64,000 nt of DNA, from positions 88,520 through 152,519 of the forward strand of contig NZ_DASTAT010000068.1 of NCBI RefSeq assembly GCF_035712445.1, written 5' to 3'. Below the pieces are notes generated by a model, which had not been told where the DNA came from, searched no databases, and saw only the letters and a program-made list of their open reading frames with translations. This document shows positions 34,234 through 42,904 of this stretch, piece after piece. The stretch is from Oligoflexus sp. (GTDB lineage: Bacteria > Bdellovibrionota_B > Oligoflexia > Oligoflexales > Oligoflexaceae). The position numbers were made by a program, and so were the translations under genes. The first letter of the stretch is position 1; the number at the start of each line of letters is the position of its first letter.

Positions 34234-36090
34234 TCAACCGTTGGATGTCGTCAGCTTAGTTTTTTGCTGTTCGAATTCCGTGCTCGCCTGTTTGGCAAGG
34301 GCAGCGGCGCGCTTGTCGCGAGGATCCGCGTCCAGGATCTGCTTCATGAGGCCCAGGCACTCGCTGTAGCGGCCCATTTTGAAGATGATGCCGCCGAGCG
34401 TATAGATGAAGTTGTAATCGTTGGGATGAATCTGCAGGTAGCGGCGGATGGCTTTTTCAGCCTCCCCATATGATTCGCTCTCATGCGAGATACGAACCAG
34501 CGAGTAAAGCGCTGCGGTATTCTCGGGATTGATCGAAAGGGCCTTCACGATCCAGCGGCTGGCTTCGCGCAGCTCGTTCATACCCTGGAATGCGAGTCCA
34601 AGGCCGAGGTTCGCCATTTCATCATCAGGAGCAAGGCTGACCGCTTTCTGGAAGTGAAGGACGGCGATGTCGTTGCTGTTCTTCATCAGACCGACCGTGC
34701 CGAGTCCCACGTAGACCCGCGGGGAGTATGGATCGAGGTCGGCTCCATGCATGTAGGCGTCTTTCGCGCCATCAATATCACCGAGCTTCGCGAAGCAATC
34801 CCCGATCAGGCGATAAAGGTTCGCGCGGTGATGAACCGGAACTTCGTCCATTTTGAAGACGGTTTCGATGGCATCGACGGCTTCGATATACTGCTTGCTT
34901 CTGACCTTGGCTTCGATTTCGAGGATGCGATGATCGAGGCTGCTCAGGTCTTCGCTCGTGGTCGGCTCGACGAAGCGGCTCAGAATGTCGAGCATGCTGG
35001 AGCGGACGCGTTCCGGGGTGAAGCGCTTGCTGGCTTCGCTCAGATTCTTTTGCACGATATCATGCACGATCGAAGGATTCGACCGCATCTTATGGATGGC
35101 TTTGGCCAGGCTGATCGGGGACGACGCGCAGAAATCAACGCGATGCTTGCCGCAGTATTCTTCGATCAGGGCATGACGGGCCGCGATCACGGGAATACCC
35201 TGGGTCATGGCGCTGACGAGGCGATAGGGGTCGCCTTCCAGACGGTCACGCGAAGCGATCGGTGAAATATAGATCGCGTCGGTAGCTTGGTGGATGGCCC
35301 GGATGCTGTCGCGGCCCGGGGCATAGTAAAGCGTGCAGTTATCAATACCCATATTCACGAAGAGTTCGCGCAATTCGGTGGCATAGGAACCGACGCCGCA
35401 GAAGACGATACGGAGCTTCGATTTCAGACTGGGTTCGCGCATGATCAGAAGACGGGCGGCGCTGGCAAGATCGGCCAGTCCTTCTTCCCATTCCATCTGT
35501 CCGAGGTAGCTGATCATGAGGTCGCTCTCGGCGATTCCGAGGCTGGCGCGCGCCTTGGCACGACCGGCTGGGCTGCGATCCACACGGGCTTCCACCCAGG
35601 TGCCCATTTCCATGATGCGATCGGCATGCACGCCTTCAAGTTCAAGGGTGCTGCGTGCGGCCTTGGATTGAACGAGGAAACCATCGGCGCCGTTGGTGAT
35701 TTCGGTGCGGATGGTCCGCATCTGATCCACATCATGCGCCGGGAAAGGCACGAGGTTATCAACCCAGACCAGAAGGCGGAATTTATGCCTCCAGCGGGCT
35801 TTCAGGGCTTGGTAAGCGTAAAGGCCCAGGCGTTCCTTCACGATCACGATATCGAAGCTGCTCAGCACTTTTTCAAGGCTCGGCAGAAACGTAGGATTGT
35901 CATCATGGTCGCGCAGGACCACGCAGGTCAGATCCTGGAAGTACGAAGTCTGGGTCAGGTAACCGCAGATCGACTCCGAGCTGATGACCTGCACTTCGAA
36001 AGCGTCGGTCAAGAGGCGAAACTGATCAACCTCTTCGACGCTGGGCAAGCTACCCAGAACCAGGGCTACCTTTTTCTTCAACTCACCCAT
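34234..36090 (-). CDS. glycosyltransferase (GT4-like) fused to TPR repeats
   Basis: A 618-residue protein. Residues 1-385 resemble a GT-B glycosyltransferase: KVALVLGSLPSVEEVDQF at the start, WVEARVDRSPAGRAKARASLG, LMISYLGQMEWEEGLADL, and a C-terminal Rossmann half with QGIPVIAARHALIEEY near residue 310. The E-x7-E pair of GT4 enzymes is not clear, so activity is not certain. Residues about 430-610 hold four or five tetratricopeptide repeats (LGDIDGAKDAYMHGADLDPYS, AVLHFQKAVSLAPDDEMA, RYLQIHPNDYNF). Such GT-TPR proteins often glycosylate flagellins or surface proteins; that is inference. Confidence 0.75.
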   Translation of the reverse strand: MGELKKKVALVLGSLPSVEEVDQFRLLTDAFEVQVISSESICGYLTQTSYFQDLTCVVLRDHDDNPTFLPSLEKVLSSFDIVIVKERLGLYAYQALKARWRHKFRLLVWVDNLVPFPAHDVDQMRTIRTEITNGADGFLVQSKAARSTLELEGVHADRIMEMGTWVEARVDRSPAGRAKARASLGIAESDLMISYLGQMEWEEGLADLASAARLLIMREPSLKSKLRIVFCGVGSYATELRELFVNMGIDNCTLYYAPGRDSIRAIHQATDAIYISPIASRDRLEGDPYRLVSAMTQGIPVIAARHALIEEYCGKHRVDFCASSPISLAKAIHKMRSNPSIVHDIVQKNLSEASKRFTPERVRSSMLDILSRFVEPTTSEDLSSLDHRILEIEAKVRSKQYIEAVDAIETVFKMDEVPVHHRANLYRLIGDCFAKLGDIDGAKDAYMHGADLDPYSPRVYVGLGTVGLMKNSNDIAVLHFQKAVSLAPDDEMANLGLGLAFQGMNELREASRWIVKALSINPENTAALYSLVRISHESESYGEAEKAIRRYLQIHPNDYNFIYTLGGIIFKMGRYSECLGLMKQILDADPRDKRAAALAKQASTEFEQQKTKLTTSNG

Positions 36091-36105
36091 CGAACGCCTC
36101 CGAAT

Positions 36106-36501
36106 CTATACCGATTTTTGAAAGCCTGCCTCTTCATGAACACCCGAATAAAACTTGCCGATCTTGGCTCGGTGCTGGCTGATTTTCACGAGTTTCTCGC
36201 CCAAACGTTCCTTCGCTTTTTCGATCCCTTGCCTTAGGCTCTGCTCGACATTCTGCAGGTGCATACCCAGGCATTGCAATTCAGGATCGGCGAGGTAATC
36301 CGTGCGATGGACCCGAACCATATGGTCCGCGGCCCGGAAGTTATGGAAGGCGGCATTACGCCAACGCATGGCGGAATCGAAGCTGTTCCAATCTTCTGAC
36401 ACAAGGGCCGCAAGTGCCGCTTCCGATCGCGCCAGATAGATTTCCAGAATCTTCTTGATGCGGTGAAGTTCAGCTTCCATGACAGCCTCAATGCTCTGCA
36501 T
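36106..36501 (-). CDS. small helical protein, FlgN/FliT-chaperone-like
   Basis: About 131 residues from ATG 36501 (MQSIEAVM). It is almost entirely helical, with a long heptad-like N-terminal part (ELHRIKKILEIYLARSEAALAALV) and a C-terminal EKLVKISQHRAKIGKFYSG segment. The size, helicity and C-terminal pattern recall flagellar chaperones of the FlgN/FliT type, but sequence similarity is too low to be sure. It is the first gene of the operon leading to the glycosyltransferase-TPR gene 15 bases downstream. Confidence 0.5.
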   Translation of the reverse strand: MQSIEAVMEAELHRIKKILEIYLARSEAALAALVSEDWNSFDSAMRWRNAAFHNFRAADHMVRVHRTDYLADPELQCLGMHLQNVEQSLRQGIEKAKERLGEKLVKISQHRAKIGKFYSGVHEEAGFQKSV

Positions 36502-36668
36502 ATCTTCATTGTATGGGACGCGGCTTTTCAGTGTCAATGCAGCTGGGATACCGGTTCCCCGCTAAACAAGGGGATAAACCATTGCGAAGATTAATGTTTT
36601 CTCCCCGTCCTCATGCTCATGACCAAATTTACCGATAGGCCTCTAATGCATTCAGACGAGGTCAGGTC

Positions 36669-37481
36669 ATGAAGCGGATAGGAAAAACGTCCTGCGGTTT
36701 TCTGTTGTTATTGAGCAGTCTGACGAGTTGCAACGGCAAAGGTTTCAAGGGTGGAACGGCTTCCGATGAAGCGCCCTCGGCCGAAGCCATCCCCCAAAAT
36801 CCCGAATCCATCCCCATATCAGCCAATACCGTTATGGAAACGGTGATCGAGACGAGCAGCTCGCAGATTCAGGTCGCGGCCTGTCGCGAAAAGCTGAACT
36901 ACGATCCCAGTCAGATTCTTTGTTCTTTGAAACAAAATGATAAGAAAACGGTGTGGGATGTGACACCTCCCTGGATCGACCGGGTCAATTCCCTGAAAAA
37001 TCGTGCGGCCGCCTGGATATCACCCCTGGCCGCCGTGGACAATGCCAATGCCAGCATCATGTGCCCCTTCGTTCCCGAGAGCGATCGGCTGATCTTTGTC
37101 AGCAATTTTACGCTGGCCGAAGACACGGACATCACTCTGGAAGCTGTGATTGATGATACCGGCAGCGTGCGCCTCTGGAAGGATGCCGACTCCAAGCAGC
37201 AGGTCTATATTTCCGCGAATGCGCCGAAGGTTGATGGCGCGATCCGCCTGAGCAAAGGATTTTATAGTATCGTGGCGGATGGAGTGGATGTGGGGAAAGC
37301 TGCCACGGGCATGATCATGACCATCTTCAATGCCCAGGGGGGCATCGTTCGCCAGACCGAGGCCTCGGCCAAGGACTGGTGCATTTTCCGGGTCAAAGCG
37401 GATACGGACGTCACAAATTTTGTGAATGCCGCCTCGCTTTGCCGGTCCTGCATGGTGGGAAATCGGGCCACCGGCCCTTAA
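36669..37481 (+). CDS. putative lipoprotein, unknown function
   Basis: A 270-residue lipoprotein: MKRIGKTSCGFLLLLSSLTSC has a classical lipobox (LTSC) and a glycine/serine-rich spacer follows. The mature domain carries cysteines (VAACREKL, ILCSLKQ, IMCPFVPE, DWCIFRV, LCRSCMVG), suggesting disulfide bonds, and a beta-rich centre (TDITLEAVIDDTGSVRLW). No family is recognised. GAGG lies about nine bases before the ATG. It shares TTAA stop bases with gspN, so transcription of the two convergent units must overlap at their ends. Confidence 0.65.
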   Translation: MKRIGKTSCGFLLLLSSLTSCNGKGFKGGTASDEAPSAEAIPQNPESIPISANTVMETVIETSSSQIQVAACREKLNYDPSQILCSLKQNDKKTVWDVTPPWIDRVNSLKNRAAAWISPLAAVDNANASIMCPFVPESDRLIFVSNFTLAEDTDITLEAVIDDTGSVRLWKDADSKQQVYISANAPKVDGAIRLSKGFYSIVADGVDVGKAATGMIMTIFNAQGGIVRQTEASAKDWCIFRVKADTDVTNFVNAASLCRSCMVGNRATGP

Positions 37482-38428
37482 CCGCCGCTGCCTTCAAAAG
37501 CCGGGCGGGCAATGGAGCCGCTGATCTTGTAGTTCAGCTGCCCTTCACTGCCACCTACGACGCTCAAAATAAAACCGAAGTTATCTTTCAGCGTCCCCTC
37601 AAGCTTTAGGGGTATGGTGATGTCGAGTATGGAGTTCTGGAAAGGATTCTTCAGACTCACCACGCCGCGCACATCCGTTTTGATCTCCTGCGTTTCAAAC
37701 CCGGACTTGTTATCTATCTGCAGGCGCCCGCCCTTCAGCGAGGCCTTGACTATGGCGCGTTTGAAGTTCTGCTTGGCCACCACGAGAGTCGGGTTGGCAA
37801 GATCCAGGCTGGCCTTGTCGATCCTGAGCTCCACATCACCCGACGATTGCAGCGGGTCGTCGATCGCCAGTTTGATTTCGCTCTGACCGCTTAAATTCCC
37901 CTGGAAAATAAGCTGGACCAGAAGGTCCTTGATCATATCGTTCGCGGTCTTGGCGGAATGAGCCAGAGCCACGTTCACGATCCCGCCCAGTTCAAAGTCC
38001 TTGGCTTCGAGCGAGATATGCTTCGGCACATAATTCTTATCCACCAGCAGCTGCCAGAGGCCCCAGGATGCGCTGGTATCGAGCGTCCCATTGTTCCGGC
38101 TCACGAGCTCGACATTGACCTTGGCCTGGCCAATGAAAAGATTCAGGAGTGAAACCGAAGCGTCCATGCTCTTGAGTTCCATCTGCGCGCTGCCATCCGC
38201 TGTGGAGATGCGCACGCCGCTGGCATCCACGCCGACCAGGAACGATGGCCCCATTTCCTTGACCCGCACGGTGAAGCCGGTAGCCTGGGAAATCTCGGAC
38301 ACGATGGCCTCTTTCAGCACCCCATAAGGGAAGGTGAAGAGGAAAAAGATCAAAAAGCCCAGAAAGAAGAGAAGGACGTACCAGGCGGCGTTAAAGACCT
38401 TCCGCGTTTGTTCGGTCACCTCGGACAC
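37478..38428 (-). CDS. gspN: type II secretion protein GspN
   Basis: A 316-residue inner-membrane protein. One N-terminal helix (about 14-34, AAWYVLLFFLGFLIFFLFTF) anchors a long beta-rich periplasmic domain typical of GspN (SQATGFTVRVKEMGPSFLVG, DASGVRISTADGS, GQLNYKISGSIARP). GspN is an accessory component found in some T2SS clusters and its role is poorly defined. It is the last gene of the operon, three bases after gspM. Confidence 0.85.
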   Translation of the reverse strand: MSEVTEQTRKVFNAAWYVLLFFLGFLIFFLFTFPYGVLKEAIVSEISQATGFTVRVKEMGPSFLVGVDASGVRISTADGSAQMELKSMDASVSLLNLFIGQAKVNVELVSRNNGTLDTSASWGLWQLLVDKNYVPKHISLEAKDFELGGIVNVALAHSAKTANDMIKDLLVQLIFQGNLSGQSEIKLAIDDPLQSSGDVELRIDKASLDLANPTLVVAKQNFKRAIVKASLKGGRLQIDNKSGFETQEIKTDVRGVVSLKNPFQNSILDITIPLKLEGTLKDNFGFILSVVGGSEGQLNYKISGSIARPAFEGSGG

Positions 38429-38431
38429 TGG

Positions 38432-39088
38432 TTACCCCCCTGTTTTGTAAGCAATGACTTTCGCGCTGGTCTCGAAGAACAGGCGATCGCCATAACGCGT
38501 GCGGATTTGCAGACTGTGCACGTTCAGGCTGCCGTTGGATTTTTCCACTTCCTCCATGAACTTTAAAAGACGCGGCAGGGAAACCTTCGGCAGCTTGAAT
38601 TCAACCTGGGTGTAACGGAAGTCCGCGGCCAGCGGACTCTCTGCGGGAATTTCCGTGTCCTGGGAACGCAGGTCGGCGATCTGCACCCCGACCTGATTGG
38701 CTTTGCTTTCAAAGAATGGCTTCGGTTTGAACTCCGCAGCGCTGCGGCTGACAGCGGATTTCAATTCCTGATAGCGCTTCAGCTCCTGCTCATAGGTCGA
38801 GCTCAAGGAACGCACTTCCGTCAGAGCATCGAAGCTGGCATTGAGTTCATCTTCCAGCGCATTGATCCGGGTATAATAGATCGTAAAAGCACCAAGCACG
38901 AAGACGAGCAGCATGCCGACCACACCAGCGAGGACGCCGGTCTGATGCTCGGGAGACAGTTTATAGAAACTGTCCATGAGGAAGTCGATGCGCTCATTGT
39001 TGGCTCCGAAGAGCGAACGGCGAACCCGGTCGACTCCACGAGCGACCAGAGATTGAATGGAATCACGAACGTTCTGCAAAGCGCTCAT
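38432..39088 (-). CDS. gspM: type II secretion protein GspM
   Basis: A 218-residue bitopic protein with one transmembrane helix (about 52-72, GVLAGVVGMLLVFVLGAFTIYY) and a periplasmic coiled coil leading to a ferredoxin-like domain (PLAADFRYTQVEFKLPKVSLPRLLKFMEEVE). GspM partners GspL in the inner-membrane platform. Its ATG overlaps the gspL stop (ATGA), consistent with coupling of the two partners. Confidence 0.85.
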   Translation of the reverse strand: MSALQNVRDSIQSLVARGVDRVRRSLFGANNERIDFLMDSFYKLSPEHQTGVLAGVVGMLLVFVLGAFTIYYTRINALEDELNASFDALTEVRSLSSTYEQELKRYQELKSAVSRSAAEFKPKPFFESKANQVGVQIADLRSQDTEIPAESPLAADFRYTQVEFKLPKVSLPRLLKFMEEVEKSNGSLNVHSLQIRTRYGDRLFFETSAKVIAYKTGG

Positions 39089-40758
39089 AGTTTGGCCGCC
39101 TCACTGTTGGGATGAACATATTCAGCCTGGATGGTGAACTCGATGACCTGGCCGTTGGAACCGGGCTTGGCGCCGGAGCTTTTCTCTTCCACCTTGCGGA
39201 GCGACTTGGCCTTGCCCAGGGCCTCGATGATGGCCGACTGCGAGGCGAAGTTATCCGTTTCCGCCCGCATGGTCAGCTTGCCAACGCCGGGCTGCGTCGT
39301 GCGGAAGTCAAATTCAGTCACATCAATCTTGGTGGTCTTGGGAATGACTTCGCTGATTTCCTTCAGTACGCGGAGCGGTCCGCTCTCGCTGTTCGCCAGC
39401 ATGAATTCGGACACGGCGGCCTGCTTATCCCGTATCCCGCCCCGCAGCTTATTCTCAGCATCAGAACGAAGCTTTTTGAAGGTGATGTTCTTGTCCGAAT
39501 ACTTTTTCTTAAGCTCGGGGAAGTTCGTCAGGAACTCCTGAACATACTGCTCCTTCACCTTCTCGATCTGCTGATTATAGAAGTAGTACTTCACGATATA
39601 GGTGAACATCAGAAGGACAAGGACCAGCGAGATCACCTTGAAGGCCTGGGTCACCCCCTTCATGATGTATTCGTAGTTCTGAACGTAGGCGAATTCACCG
39701 CGGCGCAGGTTGATCTGCGAATGCTTCTTCAGGTTCGTGACCGCACGCAGACCGATCGCCAAACTCTGGGGCAGGATTTCCTGCTTGCTTTCCAGGGCGG
39801 CGTTGATGCTGATGTTGGTCTTGGTGATATCGAACTTTTCAAAATTGAGTTCGAGCTGATCGGTCAGGAAGCGATCAAAGTGCTTCAGCTTCGAGGTTCC
39901 GCCGGTCAGGATCACCCGATTGATGGGCTCCTTGTCCCAGGTTTTATAAGCATAGAAGGTGCGACCGAGTTCCTTGACGATCGCATGCGCGGCCAGCGTG
40001 GTGCGTTCGGCGATGCGTTTTTCACGCTCGCTCATGTCCTCGCCGCGATAGTTGGTGTGAAAGACCGCGCTGACTTCATGCTTGGCGCGCTGCGCTTCAT
40101 GGAAGCTGCATTCGAGGTCGCGGGCCAGGAAGTCCGTGATATAGCGGCCGCCGAGGTTGATCGAGCGGAACATCCGAAGGACGCCGCCCTTGATGATACA
40201 GACCGAGGTCTTTTCATTGCCGACATCGACCAGGGCATAGCACTCATTTTCCTGGGCCACGATGGTCGGACACAGGTTATAGAAGGCCAGACTGTCAACG
40301 TCGACCAGTTTCGGGTCGATATTCACCCGGCTCAAAAGGTCGAGGAAGTTCCGCAGGAAAGCCTTACGAGTCATGACGGCCAGGGCCATGGTCTGACCCT
40401 TGGAATGACCGAGGATCTGATGATCGACGATCATGTCTTCCATGTTGAACGGAACATATTCTTCGAGTTCGACCGCGATCGACTGCTGGATCTTGCGCGG
40501 GTCCGAGAAGGCGAAGGGGATCACGCGGGAGGATATGAACTGGCCCGGCATGGCGGTGATAATACGGTCAGCCGTCAGATTGTGTTCCTGGAACAGCTGC
40601 TCCATGCAGATCGGCACGATCGCGTCGAGGGGCACACCATCCAGATTGGGAATGACCGTCTCATAGAAGTTCACGACTTCGTAGGACTTGAAGGTATTGA
40701 CAATCTCGATGGCTTTGATCGAATAACTGCCGATGTCGAGGCCTATGACTTTTTGCAT
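39085..40758 (-). CDS. gspL: type II secretion protein GspL (PilM/PilN-like)
   Basis: A 557-residue protein that links the cytoplasmic ATPase GspE to the periplasmic platform. Residues 1-345 are an actin-like PilM-type domain (IGLDIGSYSIKAIE, LVDVGNEKTSVCIIKGG, RVILTGGTSKLKHFDRFL), followed by a transmembrane helix (about 375-395, KVISLVLVLLMFTYIVKYYF) and a PilN-like periplasmic domain (about 400-557). The domain order matches GspL, with a cytoplasmic part closer to PilM than to classical GspL. It is preceded by gspK by about 70 bases. Confidence 0.87.
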   Translation of the reverse strand: MQKVIGLDIGSYSIKAIEIVNTFKSYEVVNFYETVIPNLDGVPLDAIVPICMEQLFQEHNLTADRIITAMPGQFISSRVIPFAFSDPRKIQQSIAVELEEYVPFNMEDMIVDHQILGHSKGQTMALAVMTRKAFLRNFLDLLSRVNIDPKLVDVDSLAFYNLCPTIVAQENECYALVDVGNEKTSVCIIKGGVLRMFRSINLGGRYITDFLARDLECSFHEAQRAKHEVSAVFHTNYRGEDMSEREKRIAERTTLAAHAIVKELGRTFYAYKTWDKEPINRVILTGGTSKLKHFDRFLTDQLELNFEKFDITKTNISINAALESKQEILPQSLAIGLRAVTNLKKHSQINLRRGEFAYVQNYEYIMKGVTQAFKVISLVLVLLMFTYIVKYYFYNQQIEKVKEQYVQEFLTNFPELKKKYSDKNITFKKLRSDAENKLRGGIRDKQAAVSEFMLANSESGPLRVLKEISEVIPKTTKIDVTEFDFRTTQPGVGKLTMRAETDNFASQSAIIEALGKAKSLRKVEEKSSGAKPGSNGQVIEFTIQAEYVHPNSEAAKL

Positions 40759-40830
40759 AGAAGCGTTTCCGTCCTGGTCGCTGGCAAAATAAAGAGAACG
40801 GGGGTGACCGTGGTTCCCCCCCTATCCATT

Positions 40831-42084
40831 CTATAACATTTTCCAGTAAAGATAGCGGTAGGCTGCCTTGTACTGAATTCTATTGTCGTCATCACCGGGC
40901 AGCTTCCGCTGCAGCACGAACTCCAGGTTCTTCACCTGCCCGAAAACTTCGGCCTGTACCTTAACCCGATAGAGATCGGACCGAAATGTGAATTTTTTTG
41001 CAATATCGTCATTTTCCGAGCAGAACGTGGTCTTCAGGAGATCCTGGACCTGTTCGGTGCTCCCCGCCGGCCCGTTTTCATCAATCTTGGCCTTGTAGAG
41101 CGCGGATTTGTCTGCACAGTCTGTCGTGGATTTGGGGAAAAGACAGCCCAGGAATTCCCGCGACGCCGTGTTGAAATTGATCAGCACGGGATTAACCTTG
41201 CCCTGCTGGGGCAGGGGATAGATCGTCAGGTAGGGCGAGAAGATTGTATGCATGTCGACATCCCAGCCTGGGATGACCCGCAGCTCGTCCAGCGTATCAT
41301 AGGGCGCATTCTTGGCCTTCATCTTGGGCACGCGATCCGCGTACACATCATCCTCGCTGCTCTTGCCGGAATCCTCGGATGGCCTTTCGTCCTGGTCCGC
41401 CCAGTCGCGGATATAGGCCACGATCTCCGGGGCATTGACCTTCTTCTTGTCGAGGAATTCCTTCTCGGCCGGACAGCTCATGAGGGCCCGCAGCATGGTC
41501 GTCTGCACGAGGCCGGGGTTGCCCGACAGCTGATTGATATTCAGTTTCGAGGACTCGTCGGTAATGTTCAGCGTGAAATGCCCATCGAAGAGTTTCAGGG
41601 CATCGAGCACCTCGCTATCGGCGATCTTGCTCAGATCGAAGGCTTCCTGCATCTGGCCCGCCATTTCCAGGGAATCGGCGCCGATGGGAATGCCATTGAG
41701 CATGAAGGAAAAATCCCCAGGACCATCGGTCGCATTTCCGGCGCCGCCGGTGGCTGCTCCCAGTTCCACCTGCCCCAGGTCAACGGCAAGGTCGGCCATC
41801 AGAAGGAAGGTGGCGAGGTTGGCTCCGGATTTGGCCACGTACTCGGCTTTCAGATTATTGCGGCTGCCGGATGCAAGCTCGGCATCGACGGCGGAATTGA
41901 CGATCATATCCGCGCTGAACAGCGCCATCAGCGTGATCATGAACATCACGACGATCATGGCGATGCCGCGGTCCCTGGGACTTTTCGGTCCCTCGGACGG
42001 CGATTCGCCAACCGGAAAACCCAGAAAGGTATTCGGCATCGAGAATGGTCGTGTGAAGCGCGGCTTTTTCAATTCATATCCCAT
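40831..42084 (-). CDS. gspK: type II secretion minor pseudopilin GspK
   Basis: A 417-residue minor pseudopilin, the largest, thought to cap the pseudopilus tip with GspI and GspJ. The cleavage site is RDRG-IAMIVVMFMITLMALFSADM; the residue after cleavage is isoleucine and the leader before it is about 40 residues, much longer than usual. The characteristic GspK core follows, with LTIYPLPQQGKVNPVLINFNTASREFL near the end. It overlaps gspJ by 16 bases. Confidence 0.85.
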   Translation of the reverse strand: MGYELKKPRFTRPFSMPNTFLGFPVGESPSEGPKSPRDRGIAMIVVMFMITLMALFSADMIVNSAVDAELASGSRNNLKAEYVAKSGANLATFLLMADLAVDLGQVELGAATGGAGNATDGPGDFSFMLNGIPIGADSLEMAGQMQEAFDLSKIADSEVLDALKLFDGHFTLNITDESSKLNINQLSGNPGLVQTTMLRALMSCPAEKEFLDKKKVNAPEIVAYIRDWADQDERPSEDSGKSSEDDVYADRVPKMKAKNAPYDTLDELRVIPGWDVDMHTIFSPYLTIYPLPQQGKVNPVLINFNTASREFLGCLFPKSTTDCADKSALYKAKIDENGPAGSTEQVQDLLKTTFCSENDDIAKKFTFRSDLYRVKVQAEVFGQVKNLEFVLQRKLPGDDDNRIQYKAAYRYLYWKML

Positions 42085-42839
42085 CGCAAGGTTTTCGAAC
42101 GTTCCTTTATTTCCTTCATGTCCACGGCCAGCGGAATCGAAACCACAGTGCGCAGCGTCGTGGTCGGATCGTTTTCCCCGTACTGGCTGGTTTCATCCTC
42201 CAGTTCGTTCGTATAGGCCTCGACCTCGACCTTCACCATGCGCGGCAGCGTATCGCGGAAATCGGTTTTGCTGGAGTTCCACTCCGTTTCCCACTTCATT
42301 CCATCCCAGGGCTGAATGCGCAGGGATTTGATGTTCTTGGCCAGGATCACCATCGGGACGTCGTCTTCGAAGTTCGTGGGAATCGCCGATGTTTCCCCGC
42401 GGAAAAGATGAGGCCGCTGGTTATCCTTGTCTTTTTCAATCCGATACACGACGAAAGTCTGATCGGATTCATGAGCGCTGGCTATGCGCGGTTTATGGGT
42501 CAAGGTCGTGAGCTTCAGTTCGCTGTTATTGTCCCACTGCCTGATATAAAAAAGCGATTTGGTGGAACGGGTAATGGCCGCGCCCTGATACTCGGAGCGC
42601 TTATTGTTCAGAACAAATGCGTGCTGGATGTCTTCGGTGATTCTTTGCATCGCGATGGCGAGGCGGTGGTTGACCTTGGACCTTTGCGAAAGTTCCAGGC
42701 GCATGTCCACGCCATTGGTCAGTAGGCTGCTCGTGGCGATGGTCATAACCAGAAGAAGAGCGATCGAGATGATGATCTCAAGGAGGGTCATCCCGGATTC
42801 ATCGCTGATCTTTAATCTTTTGTCCTGTCCCAATCGCAC
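42069..42839 (-). CDS. gspJ: type II secretion minor pseudopilin GspJ
   Basis: A 256-residue pseudopilin. The prepilin site is DESG-MTLLEIIISIALLLVMTIATSSLL, with methionine at +1 and the conserved Glu5 intact. The globular part has a GspJ-like pattern (RITEDIQHAFVLNN, RIQPWDGMKWETEW). GTG 42839 is the start that keeps a short leader, with AGGA upstream. It sits between gspI (65-base gap) and gspK (16-base overlap). Confidence 0.85.
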   Translation of the reverse strand: MRLGQDKRLKISDESGMTLLEIIISIALLLVMTIATSSLLTNGVDMRLELSQRSKVNHRLAIAMQRITEDIQHAFVLNNKRSEYQGAAITRSTKSLFYIRQWDNNSELKLTTLTHKPRIASAHESDQTFVVYRIEKDKDNQRPHLFRGETSAIPTNFEDDVPMVILAKNIKSLRIQPWDGMKWETEWNSSKTDFRDTLPRMVKVEVEAYTNELEDETSQYGENDPTTTLRTVVSIPLAVDMKEIKERSKTLRWDMN

Positions 42840-42904
42840 TGTGCATCCTGTTTTTGTCTTCGGTCATCAGTATCGCAGTTTTAGCATGAGAACCTGCTGA
42901 AACC

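Noticed and set aside
39112-40836. 574-residue plus-strand frame opposite gspL
   Set aside because: Shadow of gspL, which has convincing PilM/PilN-like domains and T2SS operon context.
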